Assembly: GCF_029893105.1 (NCBI RefSeq)
Contig: NZ_JARXWG010000002.1
Span: forward strand, 124,001-188,000
DNA from: Parabacteroides sp. PF5-9
Lineage (GTDB): Bacteria > Bacteroidota > Bacteroidia > Bacteroidales > Tannerellaceae
Length of the DNA stretch: 64,000 nucleotides
Direction: 5' to 3'
Shown here: positions 45,428 through 55,616 of the stretch, one piece after another
Layout: the number at the start of each line of letters is the position of its first letter
How positions within the stretch are numbered: position 1 is the first letter of the stretch
Position numbers and translations under genes: made by a program
The notes under the pieces: model-generated
Told to the model about the DNA's origin: nothing
Database searches by the model: none
Seen by the model: the letters and a program-made list of their open reading frames with translations, nothing else

Positions 45428-46171
45428 TTATTTCTTCCCCAAAAGTCGGGATGAAAGCATAAGATTAAACTTCTCACGATAAGCATCCGACACAGGAATA
45501 TACTCTTTTCCGATAATAACACGGTTGTTTTCTATGGAGTTGATCTTATCTATGGCTACAATATACGAGCGGTGTACACGCACAAAACGATCGGTTGGGA
45601 GTAATTCTTCTGCCGATTTCAGCGTCATAAGTGATATGATCGAACGCGTTGAACCCACTGTATATATTTTTACATAGTCTCTTAACCCACTGATATAAAG
45701 TATATTTTTTAGATCGATCTGGATCAATCGATGGTCAGAGCGAACAAAAATAGTTCCATTTTCTTTATTTGTAACCTCTGCTGTCGTTAAAGAGGATGTT
45801 TGCTTTCGGTTCAATTCAAACCATTGAAGGGCTTTGTTGGACGCTCGTAAAAAAACTTGAAATCCAATTGGTTTCAATAAATAATCAATCGCATTAATCG
45901 CATAGCTTTCAAAAGCATATTGTTTGAATGCCGTAGTAAATACGATACGCGTAGCCGGTGTTATGATTTTCGATAGTTCGAGACCGTTTAATTCAGGCAT
46001 TTGAATATCAAGAAATATCAGATTCACAGGCATGGCCGTATAGGCTTCTAAGGCTTCCAAAGGATTATCATACGAACCGACAAGTCGCAAGAATGGAATT
46101 TTTGCCACATACCCTTCTAATAAGGCTATCGCTAATGGTTCATCGTCTATAATCATACAAGTTATTTCCAT
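45428..46171 (-). CDS. LytTR-family response regulator
   Basis: This 247-residue protein has a receiver domain (phospho-acceptor Asp in LIFLDIQMPELNG, conserved Lys in YLLKPIG) and a C-terminal LytTR DNA-binding domain (about 145-245: IFVRSDHRLIQID, RFVRVHRSYIVAIDKI). It starts 1 bp after the kinase stop and forms a two-component system with it. Targets are unknown; the adjacent receptor gene is a candidate. Confidence 0.92.
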   Translation of the reverse strand: MEITCMIIDDEPLAIALLEGYVAKIPFLRLVGSYDNPLEALEAYTAMPVNLIFLDIQMPELNGLELSKIITPATRIVFTTAFKQYAFESYAINAIDYLLKPIGFQVFLRASNKALQWFELNRKQTSSLTTAEVTNKENGTIFVRSDHRLIQIDLKNILYISGLRDYVKIYTVGSTRSIISLMTLKSAEELLPTDRFVRVHRSYIVAIDKINSIENNRVIIGKEYIPVSDAYREKFNLMLSSRLLGKK

Positions 46172-46172
46172 G

Positions 46173-47207
46173 TCATGATGTTTTAATGGTTAACAGACTC
46201 CGATATTGTTCATCGATTAAACCCGATTCAAACGAATACATTCCGGGATAGCTTAACTCCAAACGCTTTCTGACATTCACCAGTCCAATCCCGGAACCTC
46301 CTTTATCCATTTCATTTTTAGGAAAATAACTATTTACCGTACAAAAAGAGATTTCATCCGGAGTTTGTCGAAAAGCGATCTGAATATAAGAGGGTTTACT
46401 TGCACTTATTCCATGTTTAAATGCATTTTCTACCAATGAGATAAAAAGCAGGGGGATTATCGTCGTATTTGGAGCGGCTTCAGGCAAATCGATCTCCAAT
46501 GTTGTTCGTTTTGATACACGAATACGCATCAGTTCGATATAGTTGCGTATAAACTCCAACTCATTTTCCAGGGGGACAAATTTTTCACTGCTTTCGTAAA
46601 GCATATAACGAAGCATTTCACTCAGTTGTTGAATAGACTCTTTCGCCTGTTCGGCATCAATAGAAACCTGGCTGTATATATTATTCAAGGTATTAAACAA
46701 AAAGTGGGGATTAAGCTGGCTCTTCAACCATTTCAACTCCGACTCGGTGTTTTGTTGCACCAGTTCTAACCGTTCGGCATCAGCCCGATACCAACGAGCA
46801 GTCATCTTCAATGCTACAGCTATGCCAATCACCAGAAAAACCACAAAATAAAAGCCCAAAAATGCCGAGAAACGTGTGCCTCGTTCTAATACTAATGAAG
46901 AAACTCCTAAACTTCTATAGTACAATCCAACGAGCATCTGTACACCGGTAAGCAAGAGCAGATTGGCCAATAGAAAAAAGATATGTTGTTTGCGGAACAA
47001 CATACGATCGATAAAAATAAAATAGTTCACATAGTAGACAATCACCAAAACAGAAGGCAGAAGCCATATATACTTAAACAACTCCAGCGCTTCCTCTAAT
47101 GGACTATCGTTTAGGAATACAACAATAAACGGCATGGAAAAGACCATTAACCAGATAGAAAAATGCAAAAGGATCGTTACAATCTTATTTCTGCGTGAAT
47201 GCTTCAT
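46173..47207 (-). CDS. LytS/YehU-type sensor histidine kinase
   Basis: This 344-residue protein has four N-terminal membrane helices (to about residue 130). The His-kinase motif is LKSQLNPHFLFNTLNNIY (phospho-acceptor His about 167), and the ATPase domain has SLVENAFKHG and GSGIGLVNVRKRL. There is no periplasmic sensor domain, so sensing is likely within the membrane. It pairs with the LytTR regulator downstream. Confidence 0.9.
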   Translation of the reverse strand: MKHSRRNKIVTILLHFSIWLMVFSMPFIVVFLNDSPLEEALELFKYIWLLPSVLVIVYYVNYFIFIDRMLFRKQHIFFLLANLLLLTGVQMLVGLYYRSLGVSSLVLERGTRFSAFLGFYFVVFLVIGIAVALKMTARWYRADAERLELVQQNTESELKWLKSQLNPHFLFNTLNNIYSQVSIDAEQAKESIQQLSEMLRYMLYESSEKFVPLENELEFIRNYIELMRIRVSKRTTLEIDLPEAAPNTTIIPLLFISLVENAFKHGISASKPSYIQIAFRQTPDEISFCTVNSYFPKNEMDKGGSGIGLVNVRKRLELSYPGMYSFESGLIDEQYRSLLTIKTS

Positions 47208-47266
47208 TCCACAAAAATAGAAATTATAACGATCCTTTATGAGAAATAAATAAAAATGTCTGATAT

Positions 47267-49684
47267 TTAATGATTTGTTCCTTCGAACAGATCGTGAGTC
47301 GTTTTACTTTGTGTACTGCGAACTCTGTAATTATTGAATGTATAACTCAGTGTTAATGTGATTAATGGATACTTGGGTTTGATCTTCGTCACCGATTGAA
47401 GGTTAGAAGTCGACAGTGTACTGACATATCTGGCCGAATTGAACACATCTCTGAACGCCAGTGTTGCCGAGAGTTTACGGTTGAACATTTGCTGGCGAAC
47501 AGCCAGATTGACATACCAGAAAGCATCCGTGCGTCCCTGCGTCATGACAGATGGACCAATGAAGTTACCGTCGAACTGAATACGGCTATATTTACCGAGA
47601 TCAAATCCATTGTTCAATGTGATTTCATAATTCGTACTGCTCTGATTCGATCCTAACTCCTGCAATTTGTTTTTTACCTTATAATGGTAAAGACTACCGT
47701 TCAGGTTTATATTCCACCAACGGGTGGCCTGTATTTGTGCATTCAGTTCCAATCCTGTGGAATAATCATTCCCCACATTGGCCATAGAGTCGAGCGTGAC
47801 TCCCGCTTCATAAGGTACACGAAGCCGTTCGATCTTATCCCGGCGATACCGGTGAAAAACAGAAGCGGAAACCGAATGTTCGCCTATATTTTTCTTATAA
47901 TTGACTTCATACGAATTGATGTATTCGGCACGGATATCCGGATTCCCGATCTCTGCCGTATAATAGTCGCGATACGTAATGTATGGTTCCATATAAAACA
48001 GTTGCGGCCTTGTGATACGACGCGAATACGACGCTAACAGATGGTGGTCGTTCGGAAAGGTATAACCCAGATGGGCTGAAGGGAAAAATTCAAACTTATT
48101 GTATTCGCGATCTGCCCCGGGCACCGAACTACGTAAAACACGATGTGTATGTTCTCCGCGTAATCCTACCTGAAAATCAAAAGATTTGTACGTATCAGCC
48201 AGAATAGCATATACCGAATTAATACCATGCATAAAATAAAACGTATTATAGATATCATCACGCCAATAGAATTCATGCTTCGCCGGGTTCCAGAATTCCA
48301 TATTGTAATCACCATCTTCCAGATAGGAGAAATATTGATAACCGGCTTCTATACGTCCTGTCTCACGGTAAGGAAAAACATAATCCAGATTGCCACGGGT
48401 TGTCCACCGGTGTTCATCTTCATAGGCTCTGTGTCCTTGTTGACGTACATTGTTTTTATCGAATAAATCACTTTGGAAATATTCCATGGCATCTCCACCA
48501 TATTTCACGTAAAAACTGGCAGATATTTTATGTCCCTTATCATTGAATTTGTGATCAACCCCTACTGTTCCTTGATAATAGGTTTCATGTAAATCATAAT
48601 AGTCACGGCTGTAAAACTCATTCCCTTCGACGATATTCCCTGCTACAAGTCGTTTTTCCGAATAATCCAGATCGCCCTCACGTTCTGTTCCCCCATAACC
48701 TCCTTCAATATCAACGTTGAAGGTCGTATTGGGTAAGGTATACAACCAACCGGCTTTCAGAGAGTAATTAAATCCTTTACTTTCACGTGGACCATCCGAA
48801 TGTGAGGTGGTTGCCGTATCACCGACAATCGTTGTTTTTTCCTGATTAAAATCGCTCTTTCGCAAACGATCATTCCATGCTCCACCGAAATACCAACGTG
48901 ATTTCTTTTGTTGCTGAGTCAATAAAAAATCGACCCCACGGGATAAAACCGTACTTCCTGTCAGATTAACCATACCACTCAATCCATGTTGAGCATCTTT
49001 TTTCGTGATAATATTAATAATACCCACATCACCTTCCGCATCATGTCGCGCAGAAGGGGTAGTTATGATTTCTATATTATCGATATGCCCGGACGGAATC
49101 TGTTCTAAAGCTTGCGTTCCTGAGAAAACACTTGGTTTACCGTCTACGTATACCGTAAACCCGCTACTTCCCCGAAAAGAAACATTTCCTTCAGCATCCA
49201 CTCGTATGGAAGGTGTATTTTCTAATATATCGATCGCCGAACCTCCGCTCGCTAACATATTTGTGGAAGCTTCGATCACTTTTTTATCCAGTTTATAGAT
49301 AATCTGTCTTTTTTGTGCAAGAACTTCGACCTCGGCCAAACCAATTTCCAGTGGCATCATGCGAATCGTACCCAAGTCTATACTGGTATTGGACGTTGAT
49401 AAAACAATATTTGCCCGATTAAAGACATCGTAACCGACCAACTTAACCAACAGATTATATTCGCCATCTTTGAGATCAGCAAAGGAAAAAGAACCGTCTA
49501 CTCCCGGTAGCGTCTGCATAACCGGCTGGTCTTTGCCTTGTTGAAACAGAAGTACATCTGCAAAATCAATGGGTGCATTACTATTGGCATCTACAATTTT
49601 ACCTTTTATACGAGTAGAAGATGCTGCATTGGCAGTCAGAACAAAACACAATACGGTCAGCGCGAGAATAAAACACTTTTTCAT
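47267..49684 (-). CDS. outer-membrane receptor with N-terminal CarboxypepD_reg domain
   Basis: This protein of about 805 residues is read from ATG 49684 (MKKCFILALTVLCFVLTANA). The promoter at 49719-49750 rules out the longer frame from 49729. A carboxypeptidase-regulatory-like domain (about 25-105) precedes a TonB plug (about 125-220: GGSAIDILENTPSIRVD, GFTVYVDGKPSVF) and a large barrel of the OMP_b-brl_3 type. Ligand is unknown. It lies 60 bp upstream of the two-component pair, on the same strand. Confidence 0.87.
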   Translation of the reverse strand: MKKCFILALTVLCFVLTANAASSTRIKGKIVDANSNAPIDFADVLLFQQGKDQPVMQTLPGVDGSFSFADLKDGEYNLLVKLVGYDVFNRANIVLSTSNTSIDLGTIRMMPLEIGLAEVEVLAQKRQIIYKLDKKVIEASTNMLASGGSAIDILENTPSIRVDAEGNVSFRGSSGFTVYVDGKPSVFSGTQALEQIPSGHIDNIEIITTPSARHDAEGDVGIINIITKKDAQHGLSGMVNLTGSTVLSRGVDFLLTQQQKKSRWYFGGAWNDRLRKSDFNQEKTTIVGDTATTSHSDGPRESKGFNYSLKAGWLYTLPNTTFNVDIEGGYGGTEREGDLDYSEKRLVAGNIVEGNEFYSRDYYDLHETYYQGTVGVDHKFNDKGHKISASFYVKYGGDAMEYFQSDLFDKNNVRQQGHRAYEDEHRWTTRGNLDYVFPYRETGRIEAGYQYFSYLEDGDYNMEFWNPAKHEFYWRDDIYNTFYFMHGINSVYAILADTYKSFDFQVGLRGEHTHRVLRSSVPGADREYNKFEFFPSAHLGYTFPNDHHLLASYSRRITRPQLFYMEPYITYRDYYTAEIGNPDIRAEYINSYEVNYKKNIGEHSVSASVFHRYRRDKIERLRVPYEAGVTLDSMANVGNDYSTGLELNAQIQATRWWNINLNGSLYHYKVKNKLQELGSNQSSTNYEITLNNGFDLGKYSRIQFDGNFIGPSVMTQGRTDAFWYVNLAVRQQMFNRKLSATLAFRDVFNSARYVSTLSTSNLQSVTKIKPKYPLITLTLSYTFNNYRVRSTQSKTTHDLFEGTNH

Positions 49685-49718
49685 TACTATTAGATATAAG
49701 AGCTTGTTAACAATTTCG

Positions 49719-49750
49719 CGAAAGTACAACTTTATATGTAACTATACAAA
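49719..49750 (-). promoter_or_regulatory. promoter of the outer-membrane receptor gene
   Basis: On the minus strand TTTG (49750-49747), a 20-bp spacer and TACTTTCG (49726-49719), which is 7 of 8 to consensus. It lies 35 bp upstream of ATG 49684. Confidence 0.5.
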
Positions 49751-49790
49751 TCAGCCTTTGTAATAGCACGATTCGATTCACCGATCAACC

Positions 49791-49814
49791 GATTACCCCG
49801 TAATAGGGGTAATC
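49791..49814 (-). terminator. hairpin after the DUF3078 gene
   Basis: GATTACCCC (49791-49799) and GGGGTAATC (49806-49814) form a perfect 9-bp stem with a 6-nt loop, 15 bp beyond the DUF3078 stop. It has no T-run, so terminator function is uncertain. Confidence 0.45.
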
Positions 49815-49828
49815 AGTTATGACTTGAA

Positions 49829-50710
49829 TCAGAAATTATATGCCAATCCGACTCCTAATACTTCTTTGAACTGTACCTTGGCTCCTCTTATGGTACCGTC
49901 AGCATCAGCTGTTTTGATATCATTGTCATATTTGAGTGTCGTATTCAGCGTAGCCGAGAGATACTTATTAATCTTCATACTGATCAATACATCCCAATTG
50001 ACATCGATATTACCAAACGATTTATCATAAGGGGTAAAGAAATCGACTGTTGATACCAGATGTACATTCTCCATAAGATCCTGTTCGGCACGTGCTTTTA
50101 GAAATGCTCCGACTTCCGCTTTAATGCGATCTCCGGGATCAACACCAAACGCACCTAACTCTGACAAATAATCATCGGCAACAATTGTCAGCTTAGCCGA
50201 AACCGGAGAGAGATAAAATGAATAACGGGCATTCGGCCGATACTCCATCCCTAAAGAGATATTCGAATAAGCCGGAGCGAGAAGGTTAGAGATATAGTTT
50301 GTCTTATCCGGATATTTATACCCTTTATAAAATTGTGTCTTAAAATCGGCCATCGCCGTATAAAACCAACTGTTGTTGACGGTATACCCTAATTGAGTCG
50401 CAAAATTGATATTATCATTGGTTTTCTGAACACCATTCGTTTTGGTTTTAGACAAACCATAATCTAAAACAAGCGTGTTTTGCCATAACCAATTTCCACT
50501 TTTGCGTGTAAGAGATCCATTTAAATAGGCATTCCCAGCAAATGAATTTTCGCCCCCGGCCGACCAGTTGCTCAATGCTGTCTGTGAAAGATTTATACCG
50601 GTAACTCCTTTGACTACCCAAGCACCATCTACATAACCTTTATCATCCTCTTGGGCATATATCGCCACTGTCATCAATAACATAATCACTGAAAAAAATA
50701 GTCGTTTCAT
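49829..50710 (-). CDS. DUF3078 family protein
   Basis: This 293-residue protein has a signal peptide (ending IYAQ). The family signature GINLSQTALSNWSAGGENS follows at about residues 37-55. Beta-strand repeats to the C-terminal VGLAYNF suggest an outer-membrane barrel. Function is unknown. It follows the GH92 genes on the same strand. Confidence 0.85.
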   Translation of the reverse strand: MKRLFFSVIMLLMTVAIYAQEDDKGYVDGAWVVKGVTGINLSQTALSNWSAGGENSFAGNAYLNGSLTRKSGNWLWQNTLVLDYGLSKTKTNGVQKTNDNINFATQLGYTVNNSWFYTAMADFKTQFYKGYKYPDKTNYISNLLAPAYSNISLGMEYRPNARYSFYLSPVSAKLTIVADDYLSELGAFGVDPGDRIKAEVGAFLKARAEQDLMENVHLVSTVDFFTPYDKSFGNIDVNWDVLISMKINKYLSATLNTTLKYDNDIKTADADGTIRGAKVQFKEVLGVGLAYNF

Positions 50711-50742
50711 ACTTTTCTATATTTTAATTAAAAACTCTATTC

Positions 50743-53016
50743 TCAATACACCATCGGATCTGCGGATGGCGGAGGAGTAGAAATACCCCAAATTTTATTT
50801 GCTTTCGGACCCATTTCAAATTCCAATAAACCACCGGCTGCAATATCGTGATGATTAAACCAGGCTTGATCTAATATTTCTCCGTTTAATTGGGCCGACT
50901 GGATATATTTATTCTCCGGTGAGACATTCCGGGCTTTTATCTCTAACGTGTGACCATTGCCTAAATCCATTTTAACCGAATCGAAAACCGGACTACCTAT
51001 GTTATAGGAAGGAGATCCGGGCGTCACCGGATAGAAACCCATTTGACTAAACACCACAAAAGCTGACATGCCTCCACCGTCTTCATCTCCGGGTACTCCC
51101 ATTAAGTCATCACGAAACCATTGATCCAGAAGTGTACGAATCCGTTTCTGTGTTTTCCATGGAGCACCCGCATAATTATATAGATACGGGATATGCAAAC
51201 TCGGTTCGTTGGCCATGGAAAACTGTCCGACATTTCCAGTATGATCGGGTAGCTGGGCATAAAATTCCCATTTGGATTTGCCCAGTGGCGTATTAAACAT
51301 ATCATCCAAGGCCTTGACAAAAGCGTCATTCCCTCCGATCAGTGCTACCAGATCGCCTATATTATGTTGTACATCCCACCGGTAGACATAGCCATTATTT
51401 TCATCATAATAATCACGGGCACCTAAACCTCCGGAATAACGATAATCAACCCCTTCTATAAATTTCCCATCACGATCTTTGGGATGAAAGAATCCGGTTT
51501 CCGGATTAAATACATTTCGATAGTTATAAGCGCATTTCAAATAGAAATCTGCCTCTTCTTTTTTTCCTAACTCTTTCGCTATTTCAGAAAGACACCATTG
51601 ATCATAGGCTGTGCCTAAAGTAACAGCAATGGGTTGTCGTTTTTCCCAGCTCGAGACATCCTGAACAGTCTCTTTCTCCCCAGGTTTTAATGCCGGAAAA
51701 TAACCATATTTCTTATAGAAATCATCTAATTCTCCAGCAGCAGTTCCAGTCCAAGGTATCAATGTCTTCTCTTCAATACCCTGTTTACAAGCCTGATACG
51801 CTTTCGCCAGATCAAAGGTCGTCACCCCTTTTCGATAGGAGTCGATCACGGCGGCAACTCCATGATTCGAATTCATTCCTCTAGAATCTCCTGTTACTCC
51901 AGGAAATGTAGGCATCCAATTCGTACCCATTTGCTCTGCCGACAACAAAAACGAATGGATAATATCGCCTTCAACCTCCTTGTCGATCATGGCGCGTAGC
52001 GGATGAGTGGCACGATAAGTATCCCAAAGCCAGTCATCTGTATAAAAAGAACGGCCTTCATCCGAATGTACTTTCCCATCAAAACCGCTGTAATAACGTC
52101 CATCTTCACTCATATTGACAGGACGTTCATAACAACGATAAAGCGAAGTGTAAAAAACTGTTCGATCCTCTTCACTTCCCCCTATCACACGAATTTTATT
52201 TAACACATTATTCCATTCAGAACGTCCGGCTTTGGCTACAACATCAACCTCATAACCGGAAATCTCCCGTTGCAGATTCTTTTTTGCTTGTTCTATATCA
52301 ATGAAAGATATCCCATAACGGATGTTAATTGTTTGTGTCCCTTCCGGATAAGCCAGTACCAATGCGGCATTGTTCCGATCAACAGAAGTAGTGAAATAAT
52401 CAATCGTAGAATCACTGACCAGTCCTGCTTTTTCAGGTTTCACATCGGTTTCTGCATAAAAAAATACCCGGGTTTGCTGATCGATATATTGCGAACCGCA
52501 GATCGTATGACCCTCGCTTCTCAATGCGCCCCGCCGACTGCGAAATATCAGATAAGGAGGAGTCTTTTTTTCAAAGGTCAGATTATATATTGCACTCTGA
52601 TGAGAAGGTGCAAAATCAACTTGTATATTGGCTTCATCCAAATAGACCTGATACCGATAAGGTTTAATCTTTTCCTGATCATAGCTGTATAGAAGTACCG
52701 GCTTCACTGCACTTTCATCCCCTTGATAGGGACTAAGGCTGAATGCTGAATTTCCCCGATGACTGGTAACGACCAATGGTAATCCATTCAACCGGTCACC
52801 GGTATAATCTCCACGTTCGGGATATACCCGAAGCATACTATTGGGCAGATGAACAGTCGGATAGGTGGGTACCAATAAATGACTGATATTTCCCATATAA
52901 GGATTCACATAGTCGACAGGATCTAAAGTCTCATGACTACTCGTGGAGGTACATGCGGTCAATATCCCCCACAATATTCCCAAAAACAAGGTTGAAATTT
53001 TACCAGATACTTTCAT
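50743..53016 (-). CDS. GH92 alpha-mannosidase (lipoprotein)
   Basis: This 757-residue protein has a lipoprotein signal (GILWGILTAC). It has the two GH92 domains: an N-terminal beta-sandwich and a C-terminal alpha-barrel. The expected catalytic acid is Glu604 in ANEPSLHIPYLYNYAG, and the base region is GDEDGGGMSAFVVFSQMGF. Exo-acting alpha-mannosidases of this family trim N-glycans or yeast mannan using Ca2+. It starts 2 bp after the stop of the next GH92 gene and is cotranscribed. Confidence 0.93.
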   Translation of the reverse strand: MKVSGKISTLFLGILWGILTACTSTSSHETLDPVDYVNPYMGNISHLLVPTYPTVHLPNSMLRVYPERGDYTGDRLNGLPLVVTSHRGNSAFSLSPYQGDESAVKPVLLYSYDQEKIKPYRYQVYLDEANIQVDFAPSHQSAIYNLTFEKKTPPYLIFRSRRGALRSEGHTICGSQYIDQQTRVFFYAETDVKPEKAGLVSDSTIDYFTTSVDRNNAALVLAYPEGTQTINIRYGISFIDIEQAKKNLQREISGYEVDVVAKAGRSEWNNVLNKIRVIGGSEEDRTVFYTSLYRCYERPVNMSEDGRYYSGFDGKVHSDEGRSFYTDDWLWDTYRATHPLRAMIDKEVEGDIIHSFLLSAEQMGTNWMPTFPGVTGDSRGMNSNHGVAAVIDSYRKGVTTFDLAKAYQACKQGIEEKTLIPWTGTAAGELDDFYKKYGYFPALKPGEKETVQDVSSWEKRQPIAVTLGTAYDQWCLSEIAKELGKKEEADFYLKCAYNYRNVFNPETGFFHPKDRDGKFIEGVDYRYSGGLGARDYYDENNGYVYRWDVQHNIGDLVALIGGNDAFVKALDDMFNTPLGKSKWEFYAQLPDHTGNVGQFSMANEPSLHIPYLYNYAGAPWKTQKRIRTLLDQWFRDDLMGVPGDEDGGGMSAFVVFSQMGFYPVTPGSPSYNIGSPVFDSVKMDLGNGHTLEIKARNVSPENKYIQSAQLNGEILDQAWFNHHDIAAGGLLEFEMGPKANKIWGISTPPPSADPMVY

Positions 53017-53018
53017 CT

Positions 53019-55376
53019 TTATTTTCTTTTTTCATTGACAGAAAACGAATAAGGGAGATCGGCAGCTTGAATACCACGGCTTGTATTCGGACGATCACTC
53101 ATTTTTAACTGAATAGTTGCTCCTTTCATCAGATCGCCATGTTTCAGATAGTTTCTCGTCCAGTTCTGACCATTTAAAGTCATTGCTTCGATATATTTAT
53201 TCCTACTATCATTTTCCGGCGCATCGATTTCCAGCTTATTGCCATTTTCAAGATGAAGTGTCGCTTTCTTAAAGAGTGGAGCGCCCATAATATATTCATC
53301 CGTTCCGGGACAAACAGGGTAAAAACCCAATGCAGAAAAGACATACCATGCTGATGTTTGTCCATTATCCTCATCTCCACAATAGCCATCCGGTCCCGAT
53401 GTATACATCCGATTCATGACTTCTCTTAGCCAATACTGTGCTTTCCAAGGTGCTCCGGCATAATTATACATATAGATCATATGTTGTATCGGTTGATTTC
53501 CATGTGCATAATTCCCCATATTCATCACTGTCATTTCCCGGATCTCATGAATCGGAAAACCATAGTAACTGTCATCAAACAGTGGCGGTACAGCAAATAC
53601 CGAATCCAACATAGTCACAAAATTATTTTTTCCACCCATCAAATCAATCAGTCCTTGCGGATCATGGAATACAGACCATGAATAATGCCAGCTATTTCCT
53701 TCAGTAAATGCATCACCCCACTTCAACGGAGAAAAAGGAGACTGAAATGTGCCATCTTCATTTTTCCCACGCATCAAACTACTTTCTTTATCATATAGGT
53801 TTTTATAATTCATGGCTCGTTGAGCATACAAATCCAGTTCCTTTTTTGGACGTTTTAACTCTTTTGCTAACTGATAAATACACCAGTCGTTATAGGCATA
53901 TTCCAGTGTGCGTGCTGCATTCTCTTTGATCTTTACATCATAAGGCACATATCCCAGTTTGTTATAATATTCATGTCCTAAACGTCCTGTAGATCTTACT
54001 TTGGGATGAACATTTTCGGTTCCATGAATTAATCCTTTATATAACACCTCTGCATCTTCCACACGTACTCCTTTCAAATAGGCATCCACCAATACCGACG
54101 CGGAATTGTTGCCAACCATACAGTTACGATGTCCCGGACTCGCCCATTCAGGGAAAAAGCCACTTTCTTTATAGGTATTGATCAACCCCTCCTGCATCTC
54201 TTTATTCATGGAAGGATACATCAGATTAAGAAATGGAAAAAGGCAACGAAATGTATCCCAAAAACCAGTATCTGTATACATATAACCCGGTAGAATTTCT
54301 CCATTATACGGACTATAGTGTACCACTTTTCCCAACGCATCAATTTCATACAATTTCCGGGGGAATAAGACAGAGCGGTACAAACAGGAATAGAATGTAC
54401 GATATTGATCCAGGTCACCCCCTTCGACTTCTATCTTCCCTAACACCTCATTCCAAACATCTTTACCTTTAGTCACAAGCGTATCAAAACTATCTGACCC
54501 TAATTCTTTCATGTTAATTTCTGCCTGTTCAAAACTGATAAAAGAAGAAGCGATTTTTGCATGAACGACTTCCCCTTTCTGTGTACTGAATCCGATAACT
54601 GCTCCAACGTGTTCATCAGTCCGGGTCAGTTCGTCTTCCATCAAATTTGTGTGATAGACTTTTTTCGTATCAGGCTTTGAATCGGGCAAAGTCCCCACTC
54701 GATTGAATATGGCATTATAAGTAAACGGTTTATCAAAAACGACCACAAAATAATTTTTGAAATTATCCGGAACTCCTCCACTATTTTTAGTGGTATACCC
54801 TATAATCTTACGCTCTTCCGGAATAATCCGGATATAGGATCCTTTATCAAATGCATCCACCACCACAAAAGAACTGTCATTTTCAGGAAATGTAAAACGA
54901 AAAGCCACAGCCCGATCTGTTGGAGTAAACTCAGTAACAACATCATGTTCTGCCAGATATACACTATAATAATAAGGTTTGGCCACTTCCGATTTATGAG
55001 AAAACCAGCTGGCTCGTTCTTCCTCATCAACCAGCGGTTTACCTGTTACCGGCATGATAGCAAATTGTCCGTAATCATTAATCCATGGACTGGGTTGGTG
55101 TGTCTGTTTAAATCCTCTGATTTTATTGGCTGTATATACATACTGCCAGCCATTCCCCATGACTCCGGTCTGAGGAGTCCAGAAATTCATACCCCATGGG
55201 CGGGCAATAGCCGGATAGGTATTCCCGGTTGAAAGTTCAAAGGTCGACTGCGTGCCCATCAAAGGGTTTACATATTCTACTGGATCAAAAGATTCGGTAG
55301 CAGCTGTAGCAGAGAAAAGGCTGAGTATTGTGAAAAGAATAAAGAAGCCAGTCTGCTTAAATAGGTTCGTTTTCAT
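53019..55376 (-). CDS. GH92 family protein with Gln at the catalytic-acid position
   Basis: This 785-residue protein is read from ATG 55376 (MKTNLFKQTGFFILF, signal peptide); the frame is open 60 bp further. The family signature CGDEDNGQTSAWYVFSALGF is intact. The acid motif reads HGNQPIQHMIYMYNYAG, with Gln628 where Glu is usual (compare NEP in the neighbouring gene). From memory, a GH92 enzyme with this change (CcMan5) cleaves mannose-1-phospho-6-mannose, where the leaving group needs no acid. The same activity is possible here. Confidence 0.9.
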   Translation of the reverse strand: MKTNLFKQTGFFILFTILSLFSATAATESFDPVEYVNPLMGTQSTFELSTGNTYPAIARPWGMNFWTPQTGVMGNGWQYVYTANKIRGFKQTHQPSPWINDYGQFAIMPVTGKPLVDEEERASWFSHKSEVAKPYYYSVYLAEHDVVTEFTPTDRAVAFRFTFPENDSSFVVVDAFDKGSYIRIIPEERKIIGYTTKNSGGVPDNFKNYFVVVFDKPFTYNAIFNRVGTLPDSKPDTKKVYHTNLMEDELTRTDEHVGAVIGFSTQKGEVVHAKIASSFISFEQAEINMKELGSDSFDTLVTKGKDVWNEVLGKIEVEGGDLDQYRTFYSCLYRSVLFPRKLYEIDALGKVVHYSPYNGEILPGYMYTDTGFWDTFRCLFPFLNLMYPSMNKEMQEGLINTYKESGFFPEWASPGHRNCMVGNNSASVLVDAYLKGVRVEDAEVLYKGLIHGTENVHPKVRSTGRLGHEYYNKLGYVPYDVKIKENAARTLEYAYNDWCIYQLAKELKRPKKELDLYAQRAMNYKNLYDKESSLMRGKNEDGTFQSPFSPLKWGDAFTEGNSWHYSWSVFHDPQGLIDLMGGKNNFVTMLDSVFAVPPLFDDSYYGFPIHEIREMTVMNMGNYAHGNQPIQHMIYMYNYAGAPWKAQYWLREVMNRMYTSGPDGYCGDEDNGQTSAWYVFSALGFYPVCPGTDEYIMGAPLFKKATLHLENGNKLEIDAPENDSRNKYIEAMTLNGQNWTRNYLKHGDLMKGATIQLKMSDRPNTSRGIQAADLPYSFSVNEKRK

Positions 55377-55616
55377 AAAAGAGTTCGTTTTAATTATTTG
55401 TTTTCCGTCTGCAAAGAAAACAAAACAATTCTTCAATAAGATCAGACAAGCTTAGTTTTTTCGAATGACAGATCGTATTTTTAGATAAAGTATTGATCCG
55501 GAAATTTTATTTTTTAAGTTCTATCTTGGCACTATTTTCAAAAGCATTATGTAACTTGCACCAAAATTAGAGATCATATACGTTCTATAATCCACCATAA
55601 AGCCCTGATAGTAAAG

